64,000 bases of DNA from Fictibacillus solisalsi (GTDB lineage Bacteria > Bacillota > Bacilli > Bacillales > Fictibacillaceae). The DNA lies in the NCBI RefSeq assembly GCF_900103485.1, contig NZ_FNHW01000001.1, positions 2,501,057-2,565,056 on the forward strand. Reading direction: 5' to 3'. Numbering within the stretch: the first letter of the stretch is position 1; every line of letters begins with the position of its first letter. A model generated the notes under the pieces. The model saw nothing but the letters and a program-made list of their open reading frames with translations, did not search any database and was not told the DNA's origin. The translations under genes and the position numbers were made by a program. This document shows positions 21,213 to 31,207 of this stretch, in pieces.

Positions 21213-22250
21213 TTAAAAACTGCTCATTTCGAGCATCTTGTCATCATTTTGTTTCGGTGTTCCCCTGCCATCTTTATTGTTGGTTAAAAAATAAAGCGTT
21301 CTGTTATGAACTTGAACATCCCTGAGGCGGCCATGATTGCTCGCTATCGTTTCCATTTGTTTACCAGAGATGTTTACTCTGATAATTTTTTCTCCGCGCA
21401 GACAGGCAATATAAATCTCGCCGCCCTGGATGGCAATGCCCGACGGCGCCCATGTCTCTCTTCCCGAATGAAGAAGAGGCTTTTCCATATTTCCTTTGGA
21501 TTCATCCCCTTTGATGACCGGCCATCCGTAATTTCTTCCCGCTTTGATCACGTTTATTTCGTCATAGTTGGCTGAACCATGCTCACTTGAAAACATTTTG
21601 TCTCCATCCCATGCAAGCCCCTGTGGATTGCGGTGTCCGTAGGAATAAACGTAGGAATGTTCAAAGGGATTATCCTTTGGTATAGATCCATCGGCGTTCA
21701 TTCTTAAAATCTTTCCGGCAAGACTGTCCTTTTTCTGGGCAAGCGAATCATCCCCTGAATCTCCTGTAGTTGCATACAGTTTACCGTCAGGTCCAAATTT
21801 GATTCTTCCGCCATTATGAATCGACCCTCCCGGTATCCCTTCAAGCAGCACATGATCTTCTATCAAAGATTTCTTTCCTGCTTTTAAAGAAGTGATTCGA
21901 TTGTACACTTTTCCCTTTTCCTTGTAAGTGTAATATGCATACGCCCTATGATTCTCCCTGGCCTTCGGATCAAATACAAAGCCAAGGAAACCACCCTCCC
22001 CTTCTGAAAAAACCTTTTTGGATAACGATAATGGCACAGGAACCTTCTTACCTTGTTTCGTCACTTTCGTCATTATCCCGGTCCTTTCAGAAATATAGGT
22101 CTCTCCATTATAAAAATCGATCTGCCAGGGGACATTTAAATTCTCTGCAAAAATCTTTGTTTTTTCCTGTAGTTGCTTTTCGTTTTTCCCGGTTTTCTCA
22201 GAAGAACATGCAGTCAAGATCAGCAGGAGCAACAGGCAAAAGCGGTACAT
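21213..22250 (-). CDS. Putative PQQ-type soluble sugar dehydrogenase lipoprotein
   Basis: 345 residues. Lipoprotein signal with lipobox LTAC (C15). The rest is a six-bladed propeller of the glucose/sorbosone dehydrogenase family: PWQIDF, GEGGFLGFVFDP, SIHNGGRIKFGPDGKLYATTG, GHRNPQGLAWD, SSEHG and RNYGWP. Family members oxidise aldoses using PQQ outside the cell. No PQQ synthesis gene is in the window, so the cofactor source is open. Sits between yusF and yusE with very short gaps (9 and 16 bases), breaking the B. subtilis order. Confidence 0.88.
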   Translation of the reverse strand: MYRFCLLLLLILTACSSEKTGKNEKQLQEKTKIFAENLNVPWQIDFYNGETYISERTGIMTKVTKQGKKVPVPLSLSKKVFSEGEGGFLGFVFDPKARENHRAYAYYTYKEKGKVYNRITSLKAGKKSLIEDHVLLEGIPGGSIHNGGRIKFGPDGKLYATTGDSGDDSLAQKKDSLAGKILRMNADGSIPKDNPFEHSYVYSYGHRNPQGLAWDGDKMFSSEHGSANYDEINVIKAGRNYGWPVIKGDESKGNMEKPLLHSGRETWAPSGIAIQGGEIYIACLRGEKIIRVNISGKQMETIASNHGRLRDVQVHNRTLYFLTNNKDGRGTPKQNDDKMLEMSSF

Positions 22251-22259
22251 ACATTTCTC

Positions 22260-22607
22260 CTATCCCAAACAATTTTTATTTATCGTAAAACGGGCACCCA
22301 GCAAAATATTTGCTAGGTACATGAGCGGTGTCTTTGCCACTTCCCGGTACATTTTATGAATGTATAAATGTTCAGCGTTCGGAAGTTCTCTTTGCAGCAT
22401 TTTCCGCAGTTTAGCACCAGCTTCATCTGCATCGACCAATATATAAACATCTCTGTTTTCAATTTCGATTGCCAGCTCTTCAAGGCGTGAAAGCCCCATT
22501 GTTCCATTCGTACAGATAATTTCAACAGGCTCATTCAATATGGAGATCAGCTTATCCTTGTCAGATTTCCCTTCAACGATTATAACTTTATCACTGTTGT
22601 TATCCAT
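22260..22607 (-). CDS. yusF: Toprim-domain protein YusF
   Basis: About 115 residues, essentially a lone Toprim domain: the glutamate motif IIVEGKSDK near residue 12 and the DxD motif LVDADEAG near 58-65. Similar stand-alone Toprim proteins resemble the ribonuclease M5 catalytic half, but no RNase function is proven for YusF. First gene of a yusF-sugar dehydrogenase-yusE operon. Confidence 0.88.
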   Translation of the reverse strand: MDNNSDKVIIVEGKSDKDKLISILNEPVEIICTNGTMGLSRLEELAIEIENRDVYILVDADEAGAKLRKMLQRELPNAEHLYIHKMYREVAKTPLMYLANILLGARFTINKNCLG

Positions 22608-22805
22608 CAATCATCTCTCCTATTTCTTCTAAAGAACAAGTATTAAAACGATTGATATTCCTCTTAGTTATTATAATACCCTTTATTTTATTAGAATCCT
22701 CTTTCAAATGTTAATTAAAACTGGCCGTTTCTTCTGGGTTCCCACCCTTTTTTACCATAAGAAAGCAACCCAGTAAGGAAAATCGTACTAACTTCTCTTA
22801 AAGTC

Positions 22806-22830
22806 GTTTAACGAGAACGAAAAGGGGATA
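22806..22830 (+). promoter_or_regulatory. SigB-type promoter of the gsiB-like gene
   Basis: GTTTAA (22806-22811), 13 bases, then GGGATA (22825-22830), close to the SigB consensus GTTTAA-N13-15-GGGTAT. It lies 80 bases upstream of a general-stress protein gene, which supports the call. The rest of the 22608-22909 gap shows nothing else. Confidence 0.75.
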
Positions 22831-22909
22831 TTGTTTCTCTAAGTTCAACAGTACCATGCAAAAATAGCTGTTGAAAAATTACTTTTTACCATAAGAGGAG
22901 GAATTAGAA

Positions 22910-23299
22910 ATGGCTAGAAACAATAATGACAACAGAGATGGAATGAGCAGAGAAGAAGCAGGTCGCATGGGCGGAGAAAAGACATCCAAAACCCATGGGA
23001 AAGATTTCTATCAGGAGATCGGCAAAAAAGGCGGGGAGTCTACTTCCGAAAGCCACGATAAAGACTTCTATCAGGAAATCGGTCAAAAAGGCGGAGAGTC
23101 AACTGCTTCCAGCCATGATAAAGATTTCTACCAGGACATTGGTAAAAAAGGTGGGGAATCCACAGCCGACAGCCATGATAAAGATTTTTATCAGGAAATC
23201 GGTAAAAAAGGCGGAGAAGCTACTTCCCAAAATCACGATAAAGATTTTTACAGAGAAATTGGACAAAAAGGCGGTAACAGCCGCAATAACAACGATTAA
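22910..23299 (+). CDS. gsiB: GsiB-like general stress protein with KGG repeats
   Basis: 129 residues, close to B. subtilis GsiB (123). Very hydrophilic, with five tandem 20-residue repeats from residue 29 of the type HDKDFYQEIGKKGGEST, plus a degenerate first unit (MSREEAGRMGGEKTSKTHG). This is the LEA group-1/KGG motif of desiccation-protective, disordered proteins. Strong site AGAGGAGG upstream, SigB-type promoter, and a perfect terminator downstream. It is encoded opposite to its neighbours. Expected under heat, salt or ethanol stress. Confidence 0.92.
   Translation: MARNNNDNRDGMSREEAGRMGGEKTSKTHGKDFYQEIGKKGGESTSESHDKDFYQEIGQKGGESTASSHDKDFYQDIGKKGGESTADSHDKDFYQEIGKKGGEATSQNHDKDFYREIGQKGGNSRNNND
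22994..23279 (+). repeat. Tandem 60-bp coding repeats in the gsiB-like gene
   Basis: Five units of exactly 60 bases, encoding the KGG repeats. Units differ mostly at third positions and in the three-residue spacer (SES, ASS, ADS, SQN), so they are diverging but have kept register. Confidence 0.92.
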
Positions 23300-23311
23300 T
23301 ATAAATCAAGC

Positions 23312-23345
23312 AAAAAAGGACAAGCCCTCGGCTTGTCCTTTTTTG
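23312..23345 (+). terminator. Terminator after the gsiB-like gene
   Basis: Perfect stem AAGGACAAGCC / GGCTTGTCCTT with a short loop, then TTTT. Confidence 0.95.
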
Positions 23346-23389
23346 TTATAAAATAATCATGAAAGTGTGCCGGACTTACAGGGCGTTAA

Positions 23390-23647
23390 CTAACACCAGC
23401 CCTCATCGCAACCCTGAACATAGCTTTTGGGATATTTCTGTGCTGAATTATTCTTTTTATAGATTTTATCAGCATCAAATTCAAACCCTTCAGCCATTTC
23501 ATATTGATTGCCCTGATTGGAAAAAACGACGCGTCCGATTTTTTGGTTGTCATGGAACAAAGACATATAGCCTGCATCCATTTTTCCATACACTTTGGCA
23601 GTGATATCTGATTTAGCATCCTTTTGATTTGAATCGTTCATGTTCAA
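23390..23647 (-). CDS. yusG: YusG-like DUF2553 protein
   Basis: About 85 residues. Matches the DUF2553/YusG type (ITAKVYGKMDAGYMSLFHDN, IGRVVFSNQG, YEMAEGFEFDADKIYK) and ends with a Cys-containing tail (YVQGCDEGWC). I take TTG at 23647 as start because AAGGAA is nine bases upstream; a GTG at 23656 abuts that site. Function unknown. Lies downstream of gcvH as in B. subtilis. Confidence 0.8.
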   Translation of the reverse strand: MNMNDSNQKDAKSDITAKVYGKMDAGYMSLFHDNQKIGRVVFSNQGNQYEMAEGFEFDADKIYKKNNSAQKYPKSYVQGCDEGWC

Positions 23648-23728
23648 TGAAGTCACTTCCTTCCGGAGATGATGTTTCTATTGTCTCCGTAAAGAAGCGA
23701 CCTACTCATTGAAATTTTTTGTAAGGGA

Positions 23729-24115
23729 TTAATCCTCTTTTGTCATTTCTTCATATTGTTCAGCAGACATGAGGTTTTCTGTTTCAGAAAGATCAGATGC
23801 TTCAACCACAATCATCCAGGCCTTTTCATAAGCAGATTCGTTTACGAGTTCAGGGCTGTCATCCAGCTCTTCATTGATCTCAACTACTTTTCCGGAAATT
23901 GGAGCATAGAGCTCGGAAACAGTTTTCACGGATTCAACGCTGCCAAATGGCTCGTCCGCTTTGATTTCGTCTCCTACTTCCGGAAGTTCTACGAATACGA
24001 TATCTCCCAGCTCATCTTGTGCAAAATCGGTAATACCAATTCTTACTTTATTTCCTTCTTCAACTTTTACCCATTCATGTTCTTCTGAATAACGCAATTC
24101 TTTTGGAAAATTCAT
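23729..24115 (-). CDS. gcvH: Glycine cleavage system H protein
   Basis: 128 residues. Carries the lipoyl group at K64 in [15 protein letters not shown]; shuttles the methylamine intermediate between glycine cleavage enzymes and, in Bacillus, is a platform for lipoate transfer to other complexes. N-terminus [14 protein letters not shown] is typical. The other gcv genes are not nearby, as in B. subtilis. Confidence 0.97.
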   Translation of the reverse strand: MNFPKELRYSEEHEWVKVEEGNKVRIGITDFAQDELGDIVFVELPEVGDEIKADEPFGSVESVKTVSELYAPISGKVVEINEELDDSPELVNESAYEKAWMIVVEASDLSETENLMSAEQYEEMTKED

Positions 24116-24182
24116 TCGTATCCCTCCAGGCTTTCTTGTTATTTATAATAACTATAATATTAAATTTATTATAGTTAAGCAA

Positions 24183-24545
24183 CTATTTTGATGCCCATGT
24201 CTGTTGATATGTATCTTCTTTAAATCCAACGGTCACCTGTGTTCCATCGGTGGCAATCGGGCGCTTCAGCAGCATACCGTCAGAAGCCAGTAAATCAAAC
24301 AGTTCCTCATCGGAAGCACTTTTGATTTTATCCTTTAAGCCGAGCTCTCTGTACTTCATTCCACTCGTATTAAAGAATTTTTTTAAATCCAGTCCGCTTT
24401 TTGAGACAAGCTCCTTGATTTCCTCTTTTGAAGGAGGGTTTTCAACGATATGGACAGATTTGAATGGAACATCATGATTTTCCAGCCATTTCCTTGCTTT
24501 CTGGCATGTTCCGCATTTTGGATACTGGTAAAAAGTCAGGCTCAT
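24183..24545 (-). CDS. yusI: ArsC/Spx-family protein YusI
   Basis: 120 residues from the ATG at 24545 after AAAGGAGTG; the upstream frame extension overlaps a terminator and is not coding. Thioredoxin-like fold with CGTCQKARKWL (C10-x-x-C13), then FFNTSGMKYRELGLKDKI and LLKRPIATDG, the Spx/ArsC signature. Close to B. subtilis YusI, whose role is unknown. Could be a reductase or a regulator of RNA polymerase like Spx. Confidence 0.9.
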   Translation of the reverse strand: MSLTFYQYPKCGTCQKARKWLENHDVPFKSVHIVENPPSKEEIKELVSKSGLDLKKFFNTSGMKYRELGLKDKIKSASDEELFDLLASDGMLLKRPIATDGTQVTVGFKEDTYQQTWASK

Positions 24546-24631
24546 TTGTTTCACTCCTTCCTTTCCATAGTAACACAAAATAGTGTTGCCACGTAAAGGG
24601 AAATTAATCATCAGCCTCATCAGAGATGAAC

Positions 24632-24662
24632 ACAAAAAAATGCTCCGGCTATGTACCGGAGC
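24632..24662 (-). terminator. Terminator of the fadNAE operon
   Basis: Stem GCTCCGG / CCGGAGC and a seven-T tail on the minus strand, 45 bases past fadE. Confidence 0.9.
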
Positions 24663-24707
24663 CAAATGAGAGAGTACTTTCAAGATAAGGCAGTGGTAGT
24701 ATGAAAC

Positions 24708-26492
24708 TTAAATAACGTAACGTTCTTCCTCCAATACAACAGCGGCAATTTCACGTTTTTTCTTGATGACATTGGTCGGTGTATGGCGTGTGAGCTTGCG
24801 CAGCGCAGACAGCATCATGCGAAGGGTATCCCCTTCTTCCACTCCGATAATCGATTCTTTGGCATGAGCTTCCATACGGTTAAAGGCTTCCTGGCAGAAC
24901 ACCTCGGTCATTAACAGCTTTTGCGTATTCTTCTCAAGGCCGGTTCGGTTGATGGCTTTTTCCGTACGCAATACGGTTGATTCCATTGCGTATACCTCGC
25001 TTACCAAATCTGCAAGGTTTGCAAGAATCTCCTGTTCATTTTCAAGCTTCGGCCCAAACTTTTGCACCGCAAGACCGGCCACCATTAAAATGATCTTCTT
25101 GCCCATGCTGACGAGATACTTTTCCTGTTCGAGTGGTTCTGTTCCCACTTCCTGTGGCATCATCATCATTAATTCATTCTGAAGGGCAGTTGCCTTTTCA
25201 ATCAGCGGCAATTCACCTTTCATCGCTTTGCGGACAAGCGTTCCCGGAACAAGCAAGCGGTTGATTTCATTCGTTCCTTCAAAAATCCGATTGATACGGG
25301 AATCCCGGTAGGCTCCCTCTACTTCATATTCAGCCATAAAGCCGTATCCACCATGGATTTGTACGGCTTCGTCCACCACATAATCTAGAACTTCTGAAGC
25401 AAAGAACTTATTCAGGGAGCACTCAATGGCATATTCAGCAATGGCTTTTGCCACTTCTTTTCCATCTTTTTGAGCCTCGGCATCCAATCCGCCCAACCGT
25501 TTTTCAAAAAGGCCTACCGTACGGTAAACAGAGCTTTCGGAAGCATAGGTCTGGACTGCCATGTTGGCGATTTTCTCCTGAATAAGTGGGAAGGAACTGA
25601 TTTTGCGTTTGAACTGGGAACGTTCATTGGCATATTTGGCTGAGACCTCAATTCCGCGTTTTGCCCCGCCCACGCAGCCTACCGCAAGCTTATAACGGCC
25701 AATATTCAAGATGTTAAAGGCAATCACATGGCCTCTTCCCGCTTCTCCGAGGAGGTTTTCCTTCGGCACAGGAACATCCTCCAGGATCAAGGTTCTTGTT
25801 GAAGAGCCCTTTATCCCCATTTTCTTTTCTTCGGGGCCTGTAGATACTCCAGGAAAGCCCCGCTCCACGATAAATGCAGAGAATTGTTCGCCGTCAATCT
25901 TCGCGTATACAATAAATACATCCGCAAATGCCGAGTTGGTAATCCATTGTTTTTCACCGTTCAGGATATAATGAGTCCCCTCTTCATTCAGCTTTGCAGT
26001 GGTTTTAGCACCCAAAGCATCTGAACCTGATCCAGGTTCTGTCAGAGCGTATGCGGCAATTCTGGTTCCAGTGGCCAGATCAGGAAGGTACCGTTGTTTC
26101 TGGTCTTCGTTTCCGAACAGTACTATAGGAAGAGAACCAATTCCTACGTGCGCGCCGTAACTTAAAGAGAAGCCTCTGGCACGGGCAAACCTTTCCGTGA
26201 TCAGGGAAGATGAAATTTTGTCGAGCTCAAGGCCGCCGTAAGCTTCCGGAACATCTGCACCCAACAGGCCAAGTTCTCCCGCTTTGGTCAGCAATTTTCT
26301 TGAGATATCAAACTGATGGTTTTCAATTTTGTCAATTTGCGGGACCACTTCTTTTACAACATAATCTTCCGTGGTTTTAGCAATCATTAAATGTTCTTCT
26401 GAAAAATCCTCCGGTGTGAAAAGATCCTCCGCTTGTATATCCTCCACTAAAAAACTTCCGCCTTTAAACACTTTTTCCATTGTGTTAGACAT
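24708..26492 (-). CDS. fadE: Acyl-CoA dehydrogenase FadE
   Basis: 594 residues, longer than classical acyl-CoA dehydrogenases (about 380) because of the C-terminal extension typical of Bacillus FadE/YusJ. FAD enzyme for the first step of beta-oxidation. Visible motifs: YALTEPGSGSDALGAKTTA, QWITNSAFADVFIVYAK, and VQIHGGYGFMAEYEVEGAYRDSRI with EGTNEINRLLV near 390-420 (substrate-binding and catalytic region). Third gene of fadN-fadA-fadE. Confidence 0.96.
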   Translation of the reverse strand: MSNTMEKVFKGGSFLVEDIQAEDLFTPEDFSEEHLMIAKTTEDYVVKEVVPQIDKIENHQFDISRKLLTKAGELGLLGADVPEAYGGLELDKISSSLITERFARARGFSLSYGAHVGIGSLPIVLFGNEDQKQRYLPDLATGTRIAAYALTEPGSGSDALGAKTTAKLNEEGTHYILNGEKQWITNSAFADVFIVYAKIDGEQFSAFIVERGFPGVSTGPEEKKMGIKGSSTRTLILEDVPVPKENLLGEAGRGHVIAFNILNIGRYKLAVGCVGGAKRGIEVSAKYANERSQFKRKISSFPLIQEKIANMAVQTYASESSVYRTVGLFEKRLGGLDAEAQKDGKEVAKAIAEYAIECSLNKFFASEVLDYVVDEAVQIHGGYGFMAEYEVEGAYRDSRINRIFEGTNEINRLLVPGTLVRKAMKGELPLIEKATALQNELMMMMPQEVGTEPLEQEKYLVSMGKKIILMVAGLAVQKFGPKLENEQEILANLADLVSEVYAMESTVLRTEKAINRTGLEKNTQKLLMTEVFCQEAFNRMEAHAKESIIGVEEGDTLRMMLSALRKLTRHTPTNVIKKKREIAAVVLEEERYVI

Positions 26493-26513
26493 GCTTTTCC
26501 CTCCCGTTTTGGC

Positions 26514-27695
26514 TTAGCCCACTAGTTCAAAAACGCCGGCAGCACCCATTCCGCCGCCAATACACATGGTTACAACTCCAAATTGTTCTCCTCTTCTCTT
26601 CATCTCATGAAGCAGAGTAAGCGTCAATTTGGCCCCGGAGCATCCAAGGGGATGGCCTAAAGCAATTCCCCCTCCATTAACGTTCACTCTATCCTCAGGA
26701 AGACCCAGCTCACGTATCACCTGAACAGCTTGTGAGGCAAATGCTTCATTCAATTCAAATAACCCAATATCAGCTACCTCAAGGCCCGCAAGTTTAAGTG
26801 CTTTTGGGACAGCAGCTACAGGGCCGATTCCCATAATTTCCGGAGGCACGCCTGCCACAGCAAAACTTCTGAATTTAAGAAGCGGCGTTAACCCTTCTGC
26901 CTCTGCTTTCTCACGGTCCATTACAAGTACTGTGGCTGCTCCGTCGCTGGTTTGAGATGCATTGCCTGCTGTTACTGAACCTCGTACCGAAAAGGCCGGG
27001 CGCAGTCGTGCAAGTCCTTCTAACGATGTATCAGGTCGAACGCCCTCATCCGTATCCACTGTAAATTCCTTTTCGTTCAGTTTATTGTCTTCACCCAGCC
27101 ATCGTTTCGTGACGGTAACTGGAACGATTTCATCCTTAAATTTCCCTTCCCTGATGGCCCGCGCTGCGTTTTGATGGCTCCTGACCGCAAACGCATCCTG
27201 GTCTTCACGGGTCACACCAAACCGGTTGGCGACTTCTTCCGCTGTATATCCCATTCCCATGTAATATTGCGGGACGGTCTCCACCAACCGCGGATTCGGT
27301 TTGACCACGTGCCCCTCCATCGGTAGAAGGCTCATCGATTCCGCTCCGCCGGCCAATACAGCCTGTGCATGGCCAAGCATGATTTTTTCTGCGCCATAGG
27401 CAATACTTTGCAGTCCTGAAGAACAGAACCGGTTGACCGTGATTGCCGGAACGGTATCCGGAAGACCTGCGCGTGCACCGATCAGCCGGGCCATATTCAT
27501 TCCTTGTTCGGCCTCCGGTATGGCACAGCCCATAATCAGATCATCAATTGGACCATCATATCCGCCTGCGCGACGCAGCGTCTCTTTTACTGTTATTGCT
27601 GCCAGCTCATCCGAACGCATTTGAGCGAAGGATCCTTTTTTTGCTTTGCCTATCGGCGTTCTTGCTCCTGCTACGATTACAGCATCTTTCTGCAT
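26514..27695 (-). CDS. fadA: Acetyl-CoA C-acyltransferase FadA (thiolase)
   Basis: 393 residues. Last step of beta-oxidation, cleaving 3-ketoacyl-CoA. Nucleophile C91 in [12 protein letters not shown], the histidine in [18 protein letters not shown], and the second cysteine in [20 protein letters not shown] upstream; 14 bases after fadN, 21 before fadE. Confidence 0.97.
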   Translation of the reverse strand: MQKDAVIVAGARTPIGKAKKGSFAQMRSDELAAITVKETLRRAGGYDGPIDDLIMGCAIPEAEQGMNMARLIGARAGLPDTVPAITVNRFCSSGLQSIAYGAEKIMLGHAQAVLAGGAESMSLLPMEGHVVKPNPRLVETVPQYYMGMGYTAEEVANRFGVTREDQDAFAVRSHQNAARAIREGKFKDEIVPVTVTKRWLGEDNKLNEKEFTVDTDEGVRPDTSLEGLARLRPAFSVRGSVTAGNASQTSDGAATVLVMDREKAEAEGLTPLLKFRSFAVAGVPPEIMGIGPVAAVPKALKLAGLEVADIGLFELNEAFASQAVQVIRELGLPEDRVNVNGGGIALGHPLGCSGAKLTLTLLHEMKRRGEQFGVVTMCIGGGMGAAGVFELVG

Positions 27696-27709
27696 GTTTT
27701 CCCCTCCTT

Positions 27710-30106
27710 TTAGTTGCGAAGCGGTTTTCCTTTTGTCAGCATGTGCTGCATTCTTGCCTGTGATTTTGGTTCTCCGGCAAGACTCAGGAAGGCCTCCCGT
27801 TCAAGATCCAGTAAATATTGTTCATCAACCAATGTCCCTTCAGGAACTCTTCCTCCTGCAAGCACAAAAGCAAGCTTTTTCGCGATTTTCAAATCATGAT
27901 CCGATACATATCCCCCGAAACGCATGGTTTCTGCGCCAAGACAAAGGGTTGCATAACCCGCTTCGCCGACCACCGGAATCTTTGAGCGCTTTGGCGGCTG
28001 ATAGCCCTGTTTTGCCAGAGACAGCACACGCTGCTTGGCATCATATAACAGGTGATCCCCATTTACAGAAATACCGTCTTGAGGACGCAGGTAACCAAGT
28101 TTTGCAGCTTCTTGTGCAGAAGTGGACACTTTGGCCATGGCGATGGTTTCAAATACTTGATTGACGACTCCCTGCAGATCAAGCTTTGCACCTTTAGGCA
28201 GGCGCTCCACTTGGCGGCGAAGAAGCTCTTTGTTTCCGCCTCCGCCAGGTATCAGTCCGACGCCGACTTCCACGAGACCCATATACGTTTCAGCGGACAT
28301 TTGCATTTCGGCTGCAGGCATGGAAATTTCTGCTCCGCCACCAAGACTCATGCCAAAGTTTGCTGTAACCACCGGCTTTTTACTGTAGCGAACCATGTTC
28401 ATCGTATTCTGGAACTGGCGGACCATCATATCGAGTTCGAAAAAGTTATCATCCTGTGCCTCCATCAGGATCAGCATTAAGTTTGCACCGACACAAAAAT
28501 TCTTGCCCTGGTTTCCAATGACCAGACCTTCGTAATTTCGTTCTACTTCCTCCAGTGCTTTATGAATCATCATAATGATGTCCGGCCCAATGGCATTGTT
28601 TGGTGATGTGAATTCAAGGCAGGCAACACCATCGCCCATATCTATCAGGCTGGCGCCCGTATTCTTAGTTATTAGACCGCCTTTATTTTTAAGCAGTGAC
28701 AGATGAACGGTTTTTGGATTTTCATCGACTTTTTTGTAGTCGCCTTTATGGTAGAACGAAACCCCGCCATTCTCAGTCTGATAAAACGAGGTATTTCCAC
28801 ATCCCACCATCTCATGAATCCAGGCAGGAACGGTTTCGCCTTCTTCTTCCATCCGTTTGACCGATTCACTGACACCAATGGCATCCCAGATTTCAAATGG
28901 ACCATGCTCCCATCCGAATCCCCATTTCATTGCATTATCAATGGCTGCAATATCATCTGCAATTTCGTATGCTTTTTCTGCCGAGTAGATTAATACCGGT
29001 TTGACGATAGACCACAGCATCTCGCCTGCCCGGTCTTTACTGTATAAAAGCGCTTTCACTTTTTGCTCTGTTGTCTTCAACTGTTTAGCTTGTTCTGTCG
29101 TTGGCGTTTTCAGCTTTTGCCGTGGCTTGTATTCCAGAGTTGATGGATCAAGCTCAAGGATTTCTCCTCCCTGCTGGCTCTTTTGTTTCATATAAAAGCC
29201 CTGCCCGGATTTGCTTCCCATCCAGCCTTTTTCCACCATCTCATTTAAAAAAGGCGGAACATCAAATACTTCCTTTTCTTTGCCCTCCACCTGGTCATAC
29301 ACGTTTTTGGCTACATGAAGGAAGGTATCCAGTCCAACTACATCGAGTGTCCGGAACGTAGCACTCTTCGGACGGCCAATGAGAGGTCCAGTGACGGAGT
29401 CGATTTCACCAACACTGTACCCCTGTTTCATCATTTCCTGCACAGTGACCATCAGTCCGTATGTTCCAATCCGGTTGGCAATAAAGTTCGGTGTGTCTTT
29501 AGCGACAACAACGCCTTTGCCGAGTATGTTTTCCCCAAATCCCTTCATAAAAGATACTACTTCGGGGCTGGTATCGTCCGTTGGAATGATTTCCAACAAT
29601 TTTAAGTATCTTGGCGGATTAAAGAAGTGAGTTCCCAGGAAATGCCTTTTGAAATCATCTGACCGATCCATCGCCATTGCATCAATGGAGATTCCCGATG
29701 TATTCGAGCTGATAATGGACCCTTTTTTTCTGAACTGCTCCACTTGCTCAAAAATTTGGCGTTTGACATCAAGCCGTTCAACTACTACTTCAATAATCCA
29801 GTCCACATCATTCAATTTGGATAAATCATCTGTAAAATTCCCGACTGAAATCAAATCCAGATTTTCTTTTACTGCCAGTGGTGCCGGTTTTTGTTTCAGC
29901 ATGCGTTCCTTTGCCTGCAATGTGAGCCTGTTTCGGTATTGAGGACTTTCTTCTGTCAGACCCTTGGATTTTTCAGCGTCTGACAATTCCCTCGGCACCA
30001 TATCCAGAAGTAATGTAGGAATTCCCACATTCGCAAGGTGTGCTGCTATTCCTGCACCCATCACACCAGACCCTAATACAGCAGCCTTTTGAATGGTTAT
30101 GGCCAT
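27710..30106 (-). CDS. fadN: 3-hydroxyacyl-CoA dehydrogenase / enoyl-CoA hydratase FadN
   Basis: 798 residues from the ATG at 30106 (AAAGGAGG upstream; upstream in-frame codons run into the operator). The N-terminal Rossmann site is [18 protein letters not shown] and the dehydrogenase core [19 protein letters not shown]-terminal crotonase-like domain holds [12 protein letters not shown] and [12 protein letters not shown], so the order is dehydrogenase then hydratase, as in B. subtilis FadN and opposite to E. coli FadB. First gene of the operon, under a FadR operator. Confidence 0.96.
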   Translation of the reverse strand: MAITIQKAAVLGSGVMGAGIAAHLANVGIPTLLLDMVPRELSDAEKSKGLTEESPQYRNRLTLQAKERMLKQKPAPLAVKENLDLISVGNFTDDLSKLNDVDWIIEVVVERLDVKRQIFEQVEQFRKKGSIISSNTSGISIDAMAMDRSDDFKRHFLGTHFFNPPRYLKLLEIIPTDDTSPEVVSFMKGFGENILGKGVVVAKDTPNFIANRIGTYGLMVTVQEMMKQGYSVGEIDSVTGPLIGRPKSATFRTLDVVGLDTFLHVAKNVYDQVEGKEKEVFDVPPFLNEMVEKGWMGSKSGQGFYMKQKSQQGGEILELDPSTLEYKPRQKLKTPTTEQAKQLKTTEQKVKALLYSKDRAGEMLWSIVKPVLIYSAEKAYEIADDIAAIDNAMKWGFGWEHGPFEIWDAIGVSESVKRMEEEGETVPAWIHEMVGCGNTSFYQTENGGVSFYHKGDYKKVDENPKTVHLSLLKNKGGLITKNTGASLIDMGDGVACLEFTSPNNAIGPDIIMMIHKALEEVERNYEGLVIGNQGKNFCVGANLMLILMEAQDDNFFELDMMVRQFQNTMNMVRYSKKPVVTANFGMSLGGGAEISMPAAEMQMSAETYMGLVEVGVGLIPGGGGNKELLRRQVERLPKGAKLDLQGVVNQVFETIAMAKVSTSAQEAAKLGYLRPQDGISVNGDHLLYDAKQRVLSLAKQGYQPPKRSKIPVVGEAGYATLCLGAETMRFGGYVSDHDLKIAKKLAFVLAGGRVPEGTLVDEQYLLDLEREAFLSLAGEPKSQARMQHMLTKGKPLRN

Positions 30107-30127
30107 CTTATTTCCTCCTTTAGCTAT

Positions 30128-30145
30128 TGAATGAATACTCATTCA
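30128..30145 (-). promoter_or_regulatory. FadR operator upstream of fadNAE
   Basis: TGAATGAATACTCATTCA, a perfect 7-base inverted repeat (TGAATGA/TCATTCA) with a four-base spacer, matches the Bacillus TetR-type FadR operator TGAATGAnTAnTCATTCA. It lies 21 bases before the fadN start. FadR releases when long-chain acyl-CoA binds, inducing beta-oxidation. Confidence 0.93.
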
Positions 30146-30307
30146 TTTTTAGCCCAAAAAAATAAATGACTACTTTTTAAATTTAGTTCTACCCTCATCA
30201 TAAGACATTTCAATTATTTTGACAACATAGAATTTTCTTTCTTTTTTAAAAGCTTTTTGTCATAGTTAAATGGTAAAAAGTTTCCTCTATTGAAAGGAAG
30301 TGGCATG

Positions 30308-31186
30308 ATGTCCATAAAACTTAGTGTTCTTATTCTGCATGGGATCGGCAATCAAGATGAAACCTATGCCGACGACTTTATGAAAGCACTCCGCAGCCAC
30401 TTTGCAAAAAATATTGCCTCCCTCCACCCTGCCCCAGGATCACAGGTGGAGATGGTGCCCGTTTATTGGGGTGGCGTTTTTAATGAACGGGAGGACGAAT
30501 TATGGGCAAAGGTCAATAAGGAAAATACGTTAAACTATGCCTTCCTTCGTCAATTTGTTATTCGTTTTTTCGGTGATGCCATTGCTTACCAGCCATCGCC
30601 CGTTTCATTTCCACATTTGAATCCAAACTATGAAAAAGTGCATGAAGCGGTGGCTTCCGGCATGAACAAGCTTCGGGAAAAGACAGGTGATCTATCCCCT
30701 CTTACCGTTGTTTCCCACAGTCTTGGCACGGTGATCGCCAGTAACTATTTTTATGATCTGCAATATCTTCAAGAAAAGGTCCCTGAAGCCATTAAGCAAT
30801 TAAAATCGGATACTCCTCTGGAAAATGGAGAAACCCTTGCCAATTTTTACACCCTGGGAACTCCTATGCCTTTATGGACCCTCAGGTATAACGACTTTGA
30901 TAAGCCGATTGAAGTCCCTTCTCCTCAACTCAAAAAACACTTTCCCCACTTAGACGGGGAATGGCTCAACTATTATGATCAAGATGACGTAATTGCCTTC
31001 CCCTTGAAATCATTAAATGAAGTGTACAACCGGTTGGTGAAAAAGGATATTGAGGTTAGCAGTGGAAATATTTTTACCTCCTGGTCCCCATTCTCCCATA
31101 TCTTTTATTTCAAGACCGACAAAATCATTAAAGAAATCGCACGTTCTCTCTCCGAACAATGGAAAATGGTGAATAACGTTTCATAA
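30308..31186 (+). CDS. Alpha/beta-hydrolase-like protein, lipase/PGAP1-type
   Basis: About 292 residues from the ATG at 30308 (AAGGAAG seven bases upstream; an ATG one codon earlier is also possible). The N-terminal HGIGNQ and the nucleophile elbow SHSLGTVIASNYFYD (serine about 150 residues in) mark an alpha/beta hydrolase without a signal peptide. Substrate unknown. It is divergent from fadN and followed by hairpins shared with the 3-hydroxybutyrate operon's regulatory region. Confidence 0.78.
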   Translation: MSIKLSVLILHGIGNQDETYADDFMKALRSHFAKNIASLHPAPGSQVEMVPVYWGGVFNEREDELWAKVNKENTLNYAFLRQFVIRFFGDAIAYQPSPVSFPHLNPNYEKVHEAVASGMNKLREKTGDLSPLTVVSHSLGTVIASNYFYDLQYLQEKVPEAIKQLKSDTPLENGETLANFYTLGTPMPLWTLRYNDFDKPIEVPSPQLKKHFPHLDGEWLNYYDQDDVIAFPLKSLNEVYNRLVKKDIEVSSGNIFTSWSPFSHIFYFKTDKIIKEIARSLSEQWKMVNNVS

Positions 31187-31207
31187 TTTTCCGAAAAGCC
31201 GGAACCC

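Noticed and set aside
22994-23279. Possible CRISPR array because of regular 60-base repeats
   Set aside because: The repeats are in frame and encode KGG units of a GsiB-like protein; no cas genes and no unique spacers.
27646-28164. 172-codon plus-strand open frame
   Set aside because: Antisense to fadA/fadN, no ribosome site, composition typical of a shadow frame.
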